DNA from: Aquimixticola soesokkakensis
GTDB lineage: Bacteria > Pseudomonadota > Alphaproteobacteria > Rhodobacterales > Rhodobacteraceae
Direction: 5' to 3'
DNA: 64,000 bases
Assembly (NCBI RefSeq): GCF_900172375.1
Contig: NZ_FWFS01000002.1
Coordinates: forward strand, 236,071 to 300,070
This document shows positions 1 through 8,363 of this stretch, piece after piece. The first letter of the stretch is position 1. Each line of letters opens with the position of its first letter. The notes beneath the pieces were generated by a model. That model ran no database searches. It worked only from the letters and a program-made list of their open reading frames with translations, and was not told the DNA's origin. A program made the position numbers and the translations under genes.

Positions 1-39
1 ATCATAAAGTATGAAGATAATAATAAAATGGAATGACGC

Positions 40-924
40 ATGTTGAACGCCACTTGGTTGGACACGTTTGCAACGCTGTGCGACGTCGGCCATTTCACCC
101 GTGCGGGCGCAATGCTGAACATGACCCAGCCCGGCGTAAGCCAGCATATTCAAAAGCTTGAGGCTCAAGTGGGGCAGGCGCTGCTTGCGCGCGATGGCAA
201 GAGTTTTACGCTTACGCCGGTGGGGGAAGACGTGTTGGCCATCGCCCGGCGTCGCCGCGCCGAGGATATCGCGCTGCACCAGTCACTGGGGTTTGACGAT
301 CCGTCACAGGGGGAGGTCTGTGTGGCCTGTTCCGGGTCGCTTGCGCTGCTGCTTTACCCGCGATTCATGGAGCTGATGGCGCAGGCGCCGAAACTGGGGC
401 TGATGGTGCAGGCAAGGCCGCAGGCGGGGATTATCGAGGGCGTGCTGAACGGGGAGGTCGATCTGGGTATCCTCAGTGCCGCGCCAACCCACCCCCGCCT
501 CGAAGGGGTGAAAGCGGGGCAGGACGAGCTGTGCCTCTTGCTTCCGCTGGGCCATCCGCTGCCCAAGCGGCTGTCCGATCTGCAGGATCTCGGATTTATC
601 GCCCATCCTGATGGCTACGCGCAGGCGGATGCGCTTTTGGGGGTGAATTTTCCCGACGACTATTGCGGCGCCGGGACGTTGACGCGGCGCAGTTTCATCA
701 ACCAGATCGGGCAAATTCCCGAACCCGTTGTGCGCGGCCTTGGCTACACGATCCTGCCCAGAAGCGGGGTGGATGCCTTTCGCGACCGCGACCGGCTGTC
801 CATCGCGCCTTTGGCGCAGCGGGTGCAGCACGATCTGTGGTTGATCCAGCGGCGCAAACGGGTGCTCTCGGCGCGTCTGCGCGCGATCCGGGACGAAATT
901 ATCACCTGTTTGAAGTCATTATGA
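40..924 (+). CDS. LysR-family transcriptional regulator
   Basis: A 294-residue protein with an N-terminal winged helix-turn-helix (about residues 4-62, with the typical MTQPGVSQHIQKLE recognition region) and a LysR substrate-binding domain from about residue 90 to the end. Length and architecture are normal for the family. It is convergent with the apnO-like gene (stop at 977), so it is not in that transcript. It may regulate a gene upstream of the window or the apiose genes downstream; the apiose operators described below look like GntR sites, so I do not assign it to that regulon. Its effector cannot be read from the sequence. Confidence 0.9.
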   Translation: MLNATWLDTFATLCDVGHFTRAGAMLNMTQPGVSQHIQKLEAQVGQALLARDGKSFTLTPVGEDVLAIARRRRAEDIALHQSLGFDDPSQGEVCVACSGSLALLLYPRFMELMAQAPKLGLMVQARPQAGIIEGVLNGEVDLGILSAAPTHPRLEGVKAGQDELCLLLPLGHPLPKRLSDLQDLGFIAHPDGYAQADALLGVNFPDDYCGAGTLTRRSFINQIGQIPEPVVRGLGYTILPRSGVDAFRDRDRLSIAPLAQRVQHDLWLIQRRKRVLSARLRAIRDEIITCLKSL

Positions 925-976
925 GCCCCAAGCGGGTCGGGGGAGGGCGCCGCAGGCGCGGCGCTTCCCTGCTGTG

Positions 977-1804
977 TCAGGTGATCCGCTTGATGCTATC
1001 TGCGATTTCTTGCGGCTCGAAGACCCGTTTCCAATCGTCGCGCATCAGCATCGGCACGCCAAATTCAATGGCCTTGTTGCAGGCGTCCGAAAACTGGCCT
1101 TCGATTTCGTCAAAAATCACCGCGCCCAAAATGTTCATATGGCCGAGCAAAAAGTCACGCGCACAGTCGTAGCTGACACCTCTGGCGACCACCTCGTCCA
1201 TGGCTTGACGCATGACCACCAAGAGCGAGGCGCAGACCGTTTCCGACAGGCCCGGCTCAAGCAGGGCCATTTGATCCACGCTGACGCGGTAGCTGCGCGC
1301 AACGGGGGCGTAGATGGCCTTGGCGATGGACTCGCCAAGCGCGTAATGCGCTTCGGGGCCTTGCATCAGCGCGTTCACAACGCCCTGTGGGGCCGCGACA
1401 CCGCCAAAGTGATCCAGCCGCGCCGCCTCGCTCGCTTCATTGTGAAAAATCGGCGGGTGGCAGGGATGTGTGACGAAATAGGTGATGTCCGCACGCTCGG
1501 GTAAATGTCCGGCAAAGGGCGCGGCCGCATCGAGAATGACGACCATCGTGCCGGCATCAAGCGCGGGCACAACCTGGGCTGCGACCTTGCCGATCACCGT
1601 GTCAGGCACAGCCAGAATGACGACATCCGCGCCGGCGATTGCCACATCCGCAGTGACGGCCTCGACGCCCGCTTCGGCCTTTAGCCGCGCGATGCCGGGT
1701 GCGCTGACCTCGACATGGCGGACGTCAAAGTCCGTTTTGGCCAGATTGAGCGACAGGCGGACGCCCATTTTTCCGCCCGCTCCAAACAGCGCAACTGTGG
1801 TCAT
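977..1804 (-). CDS. apnO: D-apionate oxidoisomerase-like NAD-binding protein (ApnO-like)
   Basis: A 275-residue protein of the 6-phosphogluconate-dehydrogenase-like superfamily. A Rossmann GAGGKMG motif lies at residues 8-14, followed by a helical C-terminal domain. ApnO (Carter et al. 2018, D-apiose pathways) oxidises D-apionate with migration of the hydroxymethyl group to give 3-oxo-isoapionate. The assignment rests on fold plus neighbours: a DUF1537 kinase starts divergently at 1910, and lactonase, apiose-dehydrogenase-like and RuBisCO-like genes lie within 7 kb. I chose ATG at 1804 because GGAGGAG sits 8 bases upstream; an in-frame TTG at 1810 is too close to that site. The substrate is inferred, not seen. 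Confidence 0.72.
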   Translation of the reverse strand: MTTVALFGAGGKMGVRLSLNLAKTDFDVRHVEVSAPGIARLKAEAGVEAVTADVAIAGADVVILAVPDTVIGKVAAQVVPALDAGTMVVILDAAAPFAGHLPERADITYFVTHPCHPPIFHNEASEAARLDHFGGVAAPQGVVNALMQGPEAHYALGESIAKAIYAPVARSYRVSVDQMALLEPGLSETVCASLLVVMRQAMDEVVARGVSYDCARDFLLGHMNILGAVIFDEIEGQFSDACNKAIEFGVPMLMRDDWKRVFEPQEIADSIKRIT

Positions 1805-1825
1805 GATCAATTCTCCTCCAGATCG

Positions 1826-1842
1826 TCAACTGGTATGATCAG
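1826..1842. promoter_or_regulatory. Putative GntR operator (copy 1 of 3)
   Basis: TCAACTGGTATGATCAG lies in the intergenic region between the divergent apnO-like (start 1804) and oiaK-like (start 1910) genes. Its core TGGTATGATCA is an imperfect palindrome that fits the FadR-type GntR pattern TNGTNNNACNA apart from a T/C at one position. Near-identical copies occur at 6884-6900 and 8247-8263. Confidence 0.65.
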
Positions 1843-1909
1843 ATAACATGATACTTGTATTGTCAATCTACTTCTGGCACGACGGAAGGGAGACAAGCAG
1901 GAGGCGCGC

Positions 1910-3262
1910 ATGACCCCGAAACTGGCATGGTATGGCGATGATTTCACGGGATCGGCCGCGGTGATGGAGGTGCTGGCCTTTGCAGGGCTGCGCGCGATCC
2001 TGTTTAGCGATATCCCCTCGCAGGCCATGACGGACCGCTTTCGCGATCTGGATGCGGTGGGCATTGCCTCGACGGCGCGCACCCATGATAGCGCTTGGAT
2101 GGAGCGCCACCTGCCCGCGCCTCTCCAGTGGCTTCACGACACGGGCGCAGAGATCCTGCATTACAAATATTGCTCGACGCTCGATTCCGCGGCCCACAGC
2201 GGCAATATCGGCAAGGCGATCGATCTGGGCCTGTCGATCCGCCCCGCTCAGGCCGTGCCGCTGGTAACGGCCGCCCCGCAGATGCGGCGCTATCAGGCAT
2301 TTGGCCATCTTTTCGCGGGCGATTTCGACGGGGTGCATCGGCTGGACCGGCATCCGGTGATGGCGCGCCATCCGGTGACGCCGATGCGCGAGGCCGACGT
2401 GTTGGCACATCTGGCCGGTCTGAGCACGCTTGACGCCGCGTTGATCGACCTTGAGATGCTGGGCGGTCCCGATCCTCAGGCGGCGCTGGTGCAGGCTTTG
2501 GATCGGGGCGCGCGCCTGCTGTCCTTTGACAACATGTCGCCCGAAACGGAAGCGGTCATCGGAAAGGTGATCTGGCACAATCGTTGCGCGCTGTCCTTTG
2601 CGGCCGGATCGCAAGGATTGGAGTATGCGCTGGTGCGTCACTGGCAAACCAGCGGCGCGCTTGGCCCGTCGCCTGCGCCCCGGTCTGCGCCATCCCTTCG
2701 TCAGATCGCCGCGGTCTCCGGCTCTGTGTCCCCCAGCACGGCGCGCCAGATCGCGTGGGGCGCGGCGCAGGGGTTTGCGGTGATCGCCTTTGACACGACC
2801 GCCGCGCTGGCCGATCCGGCAAAGCTGTCGCGCGAGGTTGCGCGGGTTGTCGGTCTGGCCTGCGACGCGGCGCAGTCGGGCAACAGCCCCCTGATCGTGT
2901 CGGCGCGCGGTCCCGACGATCCGATGGTGGCACGGTTTTGGGAGGCGCTGAGCGGCAGCCGGCTTGCGCCCGAGCAGGCGAACGCGCGGATCGGGCAGGC
3001 ACTGGGACAGGCACTGGATCAGGTGCTGCGCCGGACGGGCCTGCGCCGTGCGGTGATTTCAGGCGGGGACACTTCGGGCCATGGCATGCGCGCCCTCGGG
3101 ATCGAGGCGCTCGAAGCGCTGGCCCCGACAATTCCCGGTGCTGCGCTCAATCGCGCGCATGGGGTCGGGGCGCATGACGGGCTGGAACTGGCGCTCAAAG
3201 GGGGGCAGATGGGCAGCGAAGACTTCTTTGGCTGGATTCGCGCCGGTGGGGGCCCGCGCTAA
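1910..3262 (+). CDS. oiaK: DUF1537 four-carbon/branched acid sugar kinase (OiaK-like)
   Basis: A 450-residue protein with both DUF1537 domains: an N-terminal sugar-acid-binding domain opening with YGDDFTGS (residues 8-15) and a C-terminal nucleotide-binding domain carrying SGGDTSG near residue 385. Family members phosphorylate 3-oxo-tetronates and, in apiose catabolism, 3-oxo-isoapionate (OiaK). With an oxidoisomerase-like gene next door and a RuBisCO-like gene nearby, 3-oxo-isoapionate 4-kinase is the best reading; 3-oxo-tetronate kinase is the alternative. CAGGAGG precedes the ATG. The stop overlaps the convergent GntR gene by 4 bases. Confidence 0.75.
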   Translation: MTPKLAWYGDDFTGSAAVMEVLAFAGLRAILFSDIPSQAMTDRFRDLDAVGIASTARTHDSAWMERHLPAPLQWLHDTGAEILHYKYCSTLDSAAHSGNIGKAIDLGLSIRPAQAVPLVTAAPQMRRYQAFGHLFAGDFDGVHRLDRHPVMARHPVTPMREADVLAHLAGLSTLDAALIDLEMLGGPDPQAALVQALDRGARLLSFDNMSPETEAVIGKVIWHNRCALSFAAGSQGLEYALVRHWQTSGALGPSPAPRSAPSLRQIAAVSGSVSPSTARQIAWGAAQGFAVIAFDTTAALADPAKLSREVARVVGLACDAAQSGNSPLIVSARGPDDPMVARFWEALSGSRLAPEQANARIGQALGQALDQVLRRTGLRRAVISGGDTSGHGMRALGIEALEALAPTIPGAALNRAHGVGAHDGLELALKGGQMGSEDFFGWIRAGGGPR

Positions 3263-4002
3263 TGGGTTTCGAAGGCGCCCCGCGAGCGTTCCAGATGGTG
3301 ACGCATTTCGTCACAGGCCGCATCGGCATCACGCGCTTCGATCAGATCGACGATGCGCGCATGTTCGGCCAGTGTCACTGTCTCGCTGTCGGAACGGTGC
3401 AGCAGGCTGACGTGATATTCAAACAGCCACCCCAGCATCGCATCTGCAACCGAGGAAATGATCGGATTGGCGCAAATCGCCGCGATTTTGCGGTGAAAGG
3501 CGATGTCTGCGGCGACGAACACCGCTGCCTGCCCCATTTTGCTGCGCTGGTCTTCGACCAGAGCCCGCAGTTGGGCGATGTCCTCAGCACTGGCGCGTTC
3601 GGCGGCAACCCGCACCATGCCCAATTCAAACATCTGGCGGGCATGTTTGAGATGCCCAAGATTGGCCGGTGCCGCACTTAGAACCAAGCGGGCCAAGTCA
3701 TCCGACTGTGACAGGACCGTCGCCGGATTGATGTCATTCACCCGCGAGCGCTCGCCGTGGTTGATCGTGATCAGCCCACTGTTGTGCAGCGATTGCAGCG
3801 CCTCGCGCACCGCCGGACGGCCCACGCCGAAGCGGTCCATCAAGGCCCGTTCGGAGGGCATGAAATCGCCCGCTTTCAACTCGCCCTCGCGGATCATATC
3901 GCGCAGACGGTCCAGCACCTGATCGGCCAGCTTGCGCCGCACGATCTTTTCTTTGGGGGCAGTGGGGGCCGCCGATTGGGCTTTGGGGTCAATTTGGCTC
4001 AT
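3259..4002 (-). CDS. GntR/FadR-subfamily transcriptional regulator
   Basis: A 247-residue protein with a GntR winged helix (about residues 20-88; LADQVLDRLRDMIREG, then SERALMDRFGVGRPAVREAL) and an all-helical FCD ligand-binding domain (about 100-235), whose His and Asp residues typically hold a metal. It lies 39 bases downstream of the apnL-like gene on the same strand and is probably the last gene of that operon. It is the natural candidate to bind the three repeated operators at 1826-1842, 6884-6900 and 8247-8263 and to release them on binding a sugar-acid intermediate. That pairing is inferred. Confidence 0.9.
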   Translation of the reverse strand: MSQIDPKAQSAAPTAPKEKIVRRKLADQVLDRLRDMIREGELKAGDFMPSERALMDRFGVGRPAVREALQSLHNSGLITINHGERSRVNDINPATVLSQSDDLARLVLSAAPANLGHLKHARQMFELGMVRVAAERASAEDIAQLRALVEDQRSKMGQAAVFVAADIAFHRKIAAICANPIISSVADAMLGWLFEYHVSLLHRSDSETVTLAEHARIVDLIEARDADAACDEMRHHLERSRGAFETH

Positions 4003-4041
4003 GGTCTTTTTAAATAGCTGCGCAAGGGCTTGGAAACAATC

Positions 4042-5805
4042 TTATTTTGTTACCTCGAAAGGACCAAGCCCCTGGCATGGGCTGCCGGACAGGTTTGCGA
4101 CGATCCGCTCGCCCGAGATCACCAGCGTGGCGACGGCGTTGTCGATCTGCGCGACCTCCACCCGCCCGCCTGCGCGTTCTGCCAGCCAGCGCACCACGCC
4201 GGCCAGCGGAACCGGGCCTGCGCCCAGCAACCCGCGTGGCCCGTAAAGCGCGGCAGGCGTCCAGACCTGCGGGGCAAAGGGGGCGAGTGCGCTGGCAAGC
4301 CCGACAAGATAGGCCGCGCCGAAGGCTGCGAAATGGCGCGGGTCGATATCGGCCATGCAGATGCGTTCGAGGTTTGGATTGGGCAGGGTGCGATTGCCGT
4401 AGGGGTTCTGGCGCATGGCCAGCGTGCACGGGCCGATCCGGTAGCCCCGCGCGCCCGCGATGGCGCGCGCCGAGCGCGCGATATGGGGGATGGCTTCCAG
4501 CGTTTCGAGCACGGAAACATCGTCTGCGGCATGGACGATGGGGCAGAGCCCATGGGTGATAAACGCCAATTCCTGCGCAAGCGCGCCATCGCGGGGCGGG
4601 CGCTTGCGATTGAGTTCCGGGAAAAAGCTGGCCATGCCCGCGCCGCGGGGCACATCCGCAAAGACCAAGGCCGCCGCGCTGTGAATATCGACCAGCGGTG
4701 GGCAGTCGGGCCATGTCGATCCGGGCGGTGTGGACTGGCGATCGACGGCGGGACAGATAAAGACCGACGCGGGCGACAGGCCCGCCTGATCCATCGCCCG
4801 CCGATGCGCCGTCAATTCTTCCTCGGGCGTCTGGCTTGCGTCAAAGCGGCCCAGAAGTTCCAGATCGAAGGCAAGGTCGGGGCAGGCGGATTGCAACCGC
4901 GCAAAACTGTCCATTTGCGCTGCCATCGTGTTGGCGGTGGCATCAAGATGACACAGCACCCGCTGCGCGCCGGTTTGCACGAGGTCTTGGGGCGAGAGCG
5001 CGGCGCGCGCCGCCTGTGCGCTGTCCAGCACCAGCGCGGTCTGGGCAAAACGCTGATCGGTGAGGGCAGGGGTCAGTCCGGCGGGGCGCGGCTGGGCGGC
5101 CTTAGGTGCGGCCTGCCAAGTCAGGCTCATGGTTTGGGTGGGAAAAGCGCCCTGCGCCAAGCGGTAGGGCCACGGGCGCGCGAGGGGGCGGTTGTAGATC
5201 TTGAACGAGGCATCGCCCCACTGACGCTGATCCTCCATCTCGAATACGTCACCCGCAAAGGCGCAGGTCACCGCAAGGCCGTTGGCCTGATGGGTCAGCG
5301 CGGCGATGTCCTCAAAGGGCTGCCAGGGCGCAATGACATCGGGAAAGCATTTGTCCTCTTGCGACCCGTCGCTGTGGGTCACGCAGGCGCGCGCCCCCGC
5401 CATGCCGTTGATGGGATAGAGCAGGGTGAACCCGCTGCGGTTGGTGTCGAACAGGCCCGTCACCTGCCCGGTAGCGACAAGCGTGAGGCTATGGGCGCGC
5501 AGGGTGGCGGTGATCGTCACATCCAGCGCACCGGTTGCGGTGCGAAAGACCATGGGCTGCGTGAGGACGAGGGCGTCGTCGCTGTCATCGCGGCGCGCTG
5601 GCGCGAGGGTGGGCGTGACGCGCCCCCAATCGCGGTCGCGCACCAAAAATGCCGCCTGACGCAGGATTTCAACGCCCCCGATCTTGAGATGGCGCAGGGT
5701 GCCATCCTCAAGCGTGACGTGCACCGGCCCGCGCACGATGCTCTCACGTACGGGGGGCGGCGTTGGCGTGCCGAACAGCGCCACAAGGTCGGTGTTGCCG
5801 CTCAT
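4042..5805 (-). CDS. apnL: D-apionolactone lactonase-like protein (ApnL-like)
   Basis: A 587-residue cytoplasmic protein with no signal peptide. It opens with a beta-rich region (LRHLKIGGVEILRQ, then RDRDWGRVTP) and has a long C-terminal portion resembling a glycosidase-type barrel. Size, N-terminal style and position match ApnL, which hydrolyses the lactone formed when apiose is oxidised. Its ATG overlaps the TGA of the upstream dehydrogenase gene (ATGA), so the lactone-forming and lactone-opening enzymes are translationally coupled. I recognise the family from memory and context and see no obvious catalytic signature. An uncharacterised glycosidase-like role cannot be excluded. Confidence 0.62.
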   Translation of the reverse strand: MSGNTDLVALFGTPTPPPVRESIVRGPVHVTLEDGTLRHLKIGGVEILRQAAFLVRDRDWGRVTPTLAPARRDDSDDALVLTQPMVFRTATGALDVTITATLRAHSLTLVATGQVTGLFDTNRSGFTLLYPINGMAGARACVTHSDGSQEDKCFPDVIAPWQPFEDIAALTHQANGLAVTCAFAGDVFEMEDQRQWGDASFKIYNRPLARPWPYRLAQGAFPTQTMSLTWQAAPKAAQPRPAGLTPALTDQRFAQTALVLDSAQAARAALSPQDLVQTGAQRVLCHLDATANTMAAQMDSFARLQSACPDLAFDLELLGRFDASQTPEEELTAHRRAMDQAGLSPASVFICPAVDRQSTPPGSTWPDCPPLVDIHSAAALVFADVPRGAGMASFFPELNRKRPPRDGALAQELAFITHGLCPIVHAADDVSVLETLEAIPHIARSARAIAGARGYRIGPCTLAMRQNPYGNRTLPNPNLERICMADIDPRHFAAFGAAYLVGLASALAPFAPQVWTPAALYGPRGLLGAGPVPLAGVVRWLAERAGGRVEVAQIDNAVATLVISGERIVANLSGSPCQGLGPFEVTK

Positions 5806-6824
5806 AGCGTGGCCAGATCGATCGTGCGCCCCTGGGCGGCGGAACGATAGGCGGCCTCGACCAGCGCGAAGGTTTCAAGGTTGTCGGCCCCGCTGGTTTC
5901 CGGCGTGCGCCCGTCCAGCAGGCAGTCGATGAAATCGCGTTGGATCAGGGCCACGCTTTCGTGAATGTTGTGCCAAGGCTGCGAGGCCCAGTCGAGCAGC
6001 GGCGGCGCAACGTCGTAGGAGGTGGCTGCGCCCTCCTTGTGGACGCTCAATCTGTAGCCGGCATCAAGGCGCAAACTGCCCGCTGTGCCGTCGATTTCGA
6101 GCAGGGTCTGGGGGAAGGTTTCGGGGGTCCGCCTGGTCGCATAGGAACAATCCACCACGGAGGTCACCCCATTGTGGTGGGCCAGCATCATGGTCGCGAC
6201 ATCCTCGCCCTTGATTGCGGGATTGATGCGCGCTGTGGTTGCGGTGATCTGCGCAACGGGACCGAACAGCGCGCGCGCGATATCGAGGATGTGAATCCCG
6301 AGGTCCTCGATGATAAAACGTTCTCCCTCGGCGAGATAGGGCTGGCCTGCGTAGACATCATATCCCGAACGAAAGCTGATCCGCCCGAAAAACGGCGTGC
6401 CGATCGTGCCTGCGCGCAGACAGTCGATGGTGCGGCGCACGGCCGATTGCCATCGAAAGTTTTCGTGGATCATCAGCGTCTTGCCCGTGGCTTGCACGGC
6501 GCTCACCATGTCGCGCGCATCGGCAAGGGTCAGCGCGAAGGGCTTTTGGCAAATGACATGGACCTGCGCGCGGGCGGCCATTTCGACCAGGGATTTATGC
6601 GTCGGCACGGTCGTGGCGATATCGACAAAGTCGAACCCTGCGTCCTCGAACAGGTCTGCGGCATCGGTGTAGCAGCGGGCAATGCCGAAATCGCGCGCGG
6701 TCTGTGCCAGACGCTCGGGGTCGCGATCGCACAGCGCGACGATCTCCACGCCCTCGATTCCCGCCCAAGCGTGCATCTGGTTTTGTGCGAAAAACCCGCA
6801 GCCGATCAATGCGCCTTTTAGCAT
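5802..6824 (-). CDS. apsD: Gfo/Idh/MocA oxidoreductase, probable D-apiose dehydrogenase
   Basis: A 340-residue NAD(P)-dependent oxidoreductase. The N-terminal Rossmann fold starts LIGCGFFAQNQ. A CQKPFAL motif stands for the family's EKP with its catalytic-site Lys. The C-terminal Gfo/Idh/MocA domain contains EDLGIHILDI with the usual Asp and His. Such enzymes oxidise sugars at C1 or other hydroxyls; ApsD converts D-apiose to D-apionolactone. The start at 6824 follows a G-rich ribosome site (GGGGGGAG). It leads the minus-strand operon apsD-apnL-gntR, and its promoter region is shared with the divergent RuBisCO-like gene, including the operator at 6884-6900. Confidence 0.75.
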   Translation of the reverse strand: MLKGALIGCGFFAQNQMHAWAGIEGVEIVALCDRDPERLAQTARDFGIARCYTDAADLFEDAGFDFVDIATTVPTHKSLVEMAARAQVHVICQKPFALTLADARDMVSAVQATGKTLMIHENFRWQSAVRRTIDCLRAGTIGTPFFGRISFRSGYDVYAGQPYLAEGERFIIEDLGIHILDIARALFGPVAQITATTARINPAIKGEDVATMMLAHHNGVTSVVDCSYATRRTPETFPQTLLEIDGTAGSLRLDAGYRLSVHKEGAATSYDVAPPLLDWASQPWHNIHESVALIQRDFIDCLLDGRTPETSGADNLETFALVEAAYRSAAQGRTIDLATL

Positions 6825-6883
6825 GACGTCTCCCCCCGTCTTGAGTGTGCTGGGCAAAAGAGTGACTTTGGCCTTTCCAAAAG

Positions 6884-6900
6884 TCAACAGGTATGATGAG
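6884..6900. promoter_or_regulatory. Putative GntR operator (copy 2 of 3)
   Basis: TCAACAGGTATGATGAG matches copy 1 at 15 of 17 positions. It lies between apsD-like (start 6824) and the RuBisCO-like gene (start 6930), directly upstream of a TATATT that could be the -10 element for the latter (6901-6906). A bound repressor here could block both divergent promoters. Confidence 0.65.
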
Positions 6901-6929
6901 TATATTAGATGAAGCCTCGGGAGGACAAC

Positions 6930-8192
6930 ATGGGCCAGTTCGACAGCCGCGACGATTTCATCCGTGTGACCTATCGCATTGAATGTAGCGGTGATCCCGC
7001 GGCCATGGCCGCCAAGATCGCAGCAGATCAATCCACGGGCACCTTCACGGAATTGCCGGGTGAAACGGCTGCGGTGCGCGCGCGTGGCGCCGCGCGGGTC
7101 CAGGCGCTTACCCCCTTGCCCGATGCACAGAGCGCGGGCTTTCCCAGTACCGAACAGGGGCCGTTTCGCCGCGCCGATGTCGTGATCGCCTATCCGCTTG
7201 ACGCCATCGGCACCGATATTGCCGCGCTGATGACGGTGACCGTTGGCGGTGTCTTTGCCGTGCGGGGGATTACGGGGATCCGGGTGATGGACATCGACCT
7301 GCCGTCTGCCTGGGCCTGTCACCCCGGACCGCAATTCGGCGTGGCGGGGTCGCGTCGTCTGATGGGCGTGGCGCAGGGGCCGATGATTGCCTCCATCATC
7401 AAGCCCTCGCTGGGGTTGTTGCCCCAAGAAACCGCCCAAGTGGTGGCCGACCTATGTGCAGCGGGCGTCGATTTCATCAAGGACGACGAGAAACTCATGT
7501 CGCCAGCCTATGCGCCCTTGGAGGCGCGGGTGGATGCGATCATGCCCGTGATCAGGGATCATGCGCAAAAGACCGGAAAACAGGTGATGTATGCTTTCGG
7601 GATTTCGTCGGCAGATCCTGACACCATGATGCGTCACCACGACTACGTCGTCAAACAAGGGGGCGTTGCGGCGGTGATCAACATCAACTCCATCGGCTAC
7701 GGCGGTATGAGTTTCCTGCGCAAACGCTCGGCTTTGTGCCTGCATGCCCATCGCAACGGCTGGGACATTCTCACCCGCCACCCCGCTCTTGGGATGGAGT
7801 TTCGGGCCTATCAGAAAATCTGGCGGCTTTTGGGCGTGGACCAGTTCCAGATCAACGGGATCGGCGCGAAATATTGGGAGCCGGACGAGAGTTTCGTCAA
7901 AAGCTTTCACGACATTCGCACGCCGATGTTCACCCCCGAGGATTGCCCCTTGCCTGTGGTCTGTTCGGGGCAGTGGGGCGGGCAGGCGGTTGAAACCTAT
8001 GAGCGTACGGGGCGCACGCTGGATCTGATGTATCTGGGCGGCGGCGGCATCCATGGCCATCCGATGGGCGCTTGCGCGGGCGTGCGCGCGATCCGTCAGG
8101 CGTGGGAGGCGGCCGAGCAGGGCGTCTCGCTTGCCGATTACGCGCGCGCGCATCCCGAACTTGCTGCCTCGCTCGCAAAATGGGGCGGATAA
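6930..8192 (+). CDS. oiaX: RuBisCO-like protein, probable 3-oxo-isoapionate-4-phosphate transcarboxylase/hydrolase
   Basis: A 420-residue RuBisCO large-subunit-fold protein. IIKPSLGL holds K158, equivalent to RuBisCO K175. KDDEK places the carbamate Lys and Mg ligands at K184-D186-E187. LHAHR lies near 271-275, and a phosphate-binding glycine run LGGGG near 369-373 is followed by HPMG. The second Lys of the RuBisCO KPK motif is Ser here, so this is not a CO2-fixing enzyme. Apiose-pathway RLPs either decarboxylate 3-oxo-isoapionate-4-phosphate (OiaC) or convert it to 3-phosphoglycerate plus glycolate (OiaX). No erythrulose-phosphate isomerase lies nearby, which favours OiaX. I chose ATG 6930 over ATG 6909 because GGGAGGA lies 5 bases upstream. 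Confidence 0.75.
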   Translation: MGQFDSRDDFIRVTYRIECSGDPAAMAAKIAADQSTGTFTELPGETAAVRARGAARVQALTPLPDAQSAGFPSTEQGPFRRADVVIAYPLDAIGTDIAALMTVTVGGVFAVRGITGIRVMDIDLPSAWACHPGPQFGVAGSRRLMGVAQGPMIASIIKPSLGLLPQETAQVVADLCAAGVDFIKDDEKLMSPAYAPLEARVDAIMPVIRDHAQKTGKQVMYAFGISSADPDTMMRHHDYVVKQGGVAAVININSIGYGGMSFLRKRSALCLHAHRNGWDILTRHPALGMEFRAYQKIWRLLGVDQFQINGIGAKYWEPDESFVKSFHDIRTPMFTPEDCPLPVVCSGQWGGQAVETYERTGRTLDLMYLGGGGIHGHPMGACAGVRAIRQAWEAAEQGVSLADYARAHPELAASLAKWGG

Positions 8193-8246
8193 GACGGTTT
8201 TGCACAAACTGGGCAAAAAAACTATTGCCAGACCTAATCTAATCAC

Positions 8247-8263
8247 GTCATCATACCAGTTGA
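8247..8263. promoter_or_regulatory. Putative GntR operator (copy 3 of 3, reverse orientation)
   Basis: The minus strand reads TCAACTGGTATGATGAC, sharing the TCAACWGGTATGATSA core with copies at 1826 and 6884. It lies in the 171-base gap before the ABC binding-protein gene (start 8364), so the transporter operon probably has its own promoter under the same regulator. Confidence 0.65.
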
Positions 8264-8363
8264 GGCGCTCGCCAGTGGCAGCGCACCACGACCCTGTGGA
8301 GGGGGTCGCAGAGGAGCACGCCCCCAAGACGGGTCCAAGGCGTGACGCAAAGGGAGGAAATTC

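Noticed and set aside
5940..6821. Plus-strand frame of 293 codons opposite the Gfo/Idh/MocA gene
   Set aside because: The opposite strand has clear Rossmann and family motifs; this frame shows none.
6930..8192. True CO2-fixing RuBisCO
   Set aside because: The KPK second Lys is Ser, the loop-6 region differs, there is no small subunit or phosphoribulokinase nearby, and the setting is acid-sugar catabolism.
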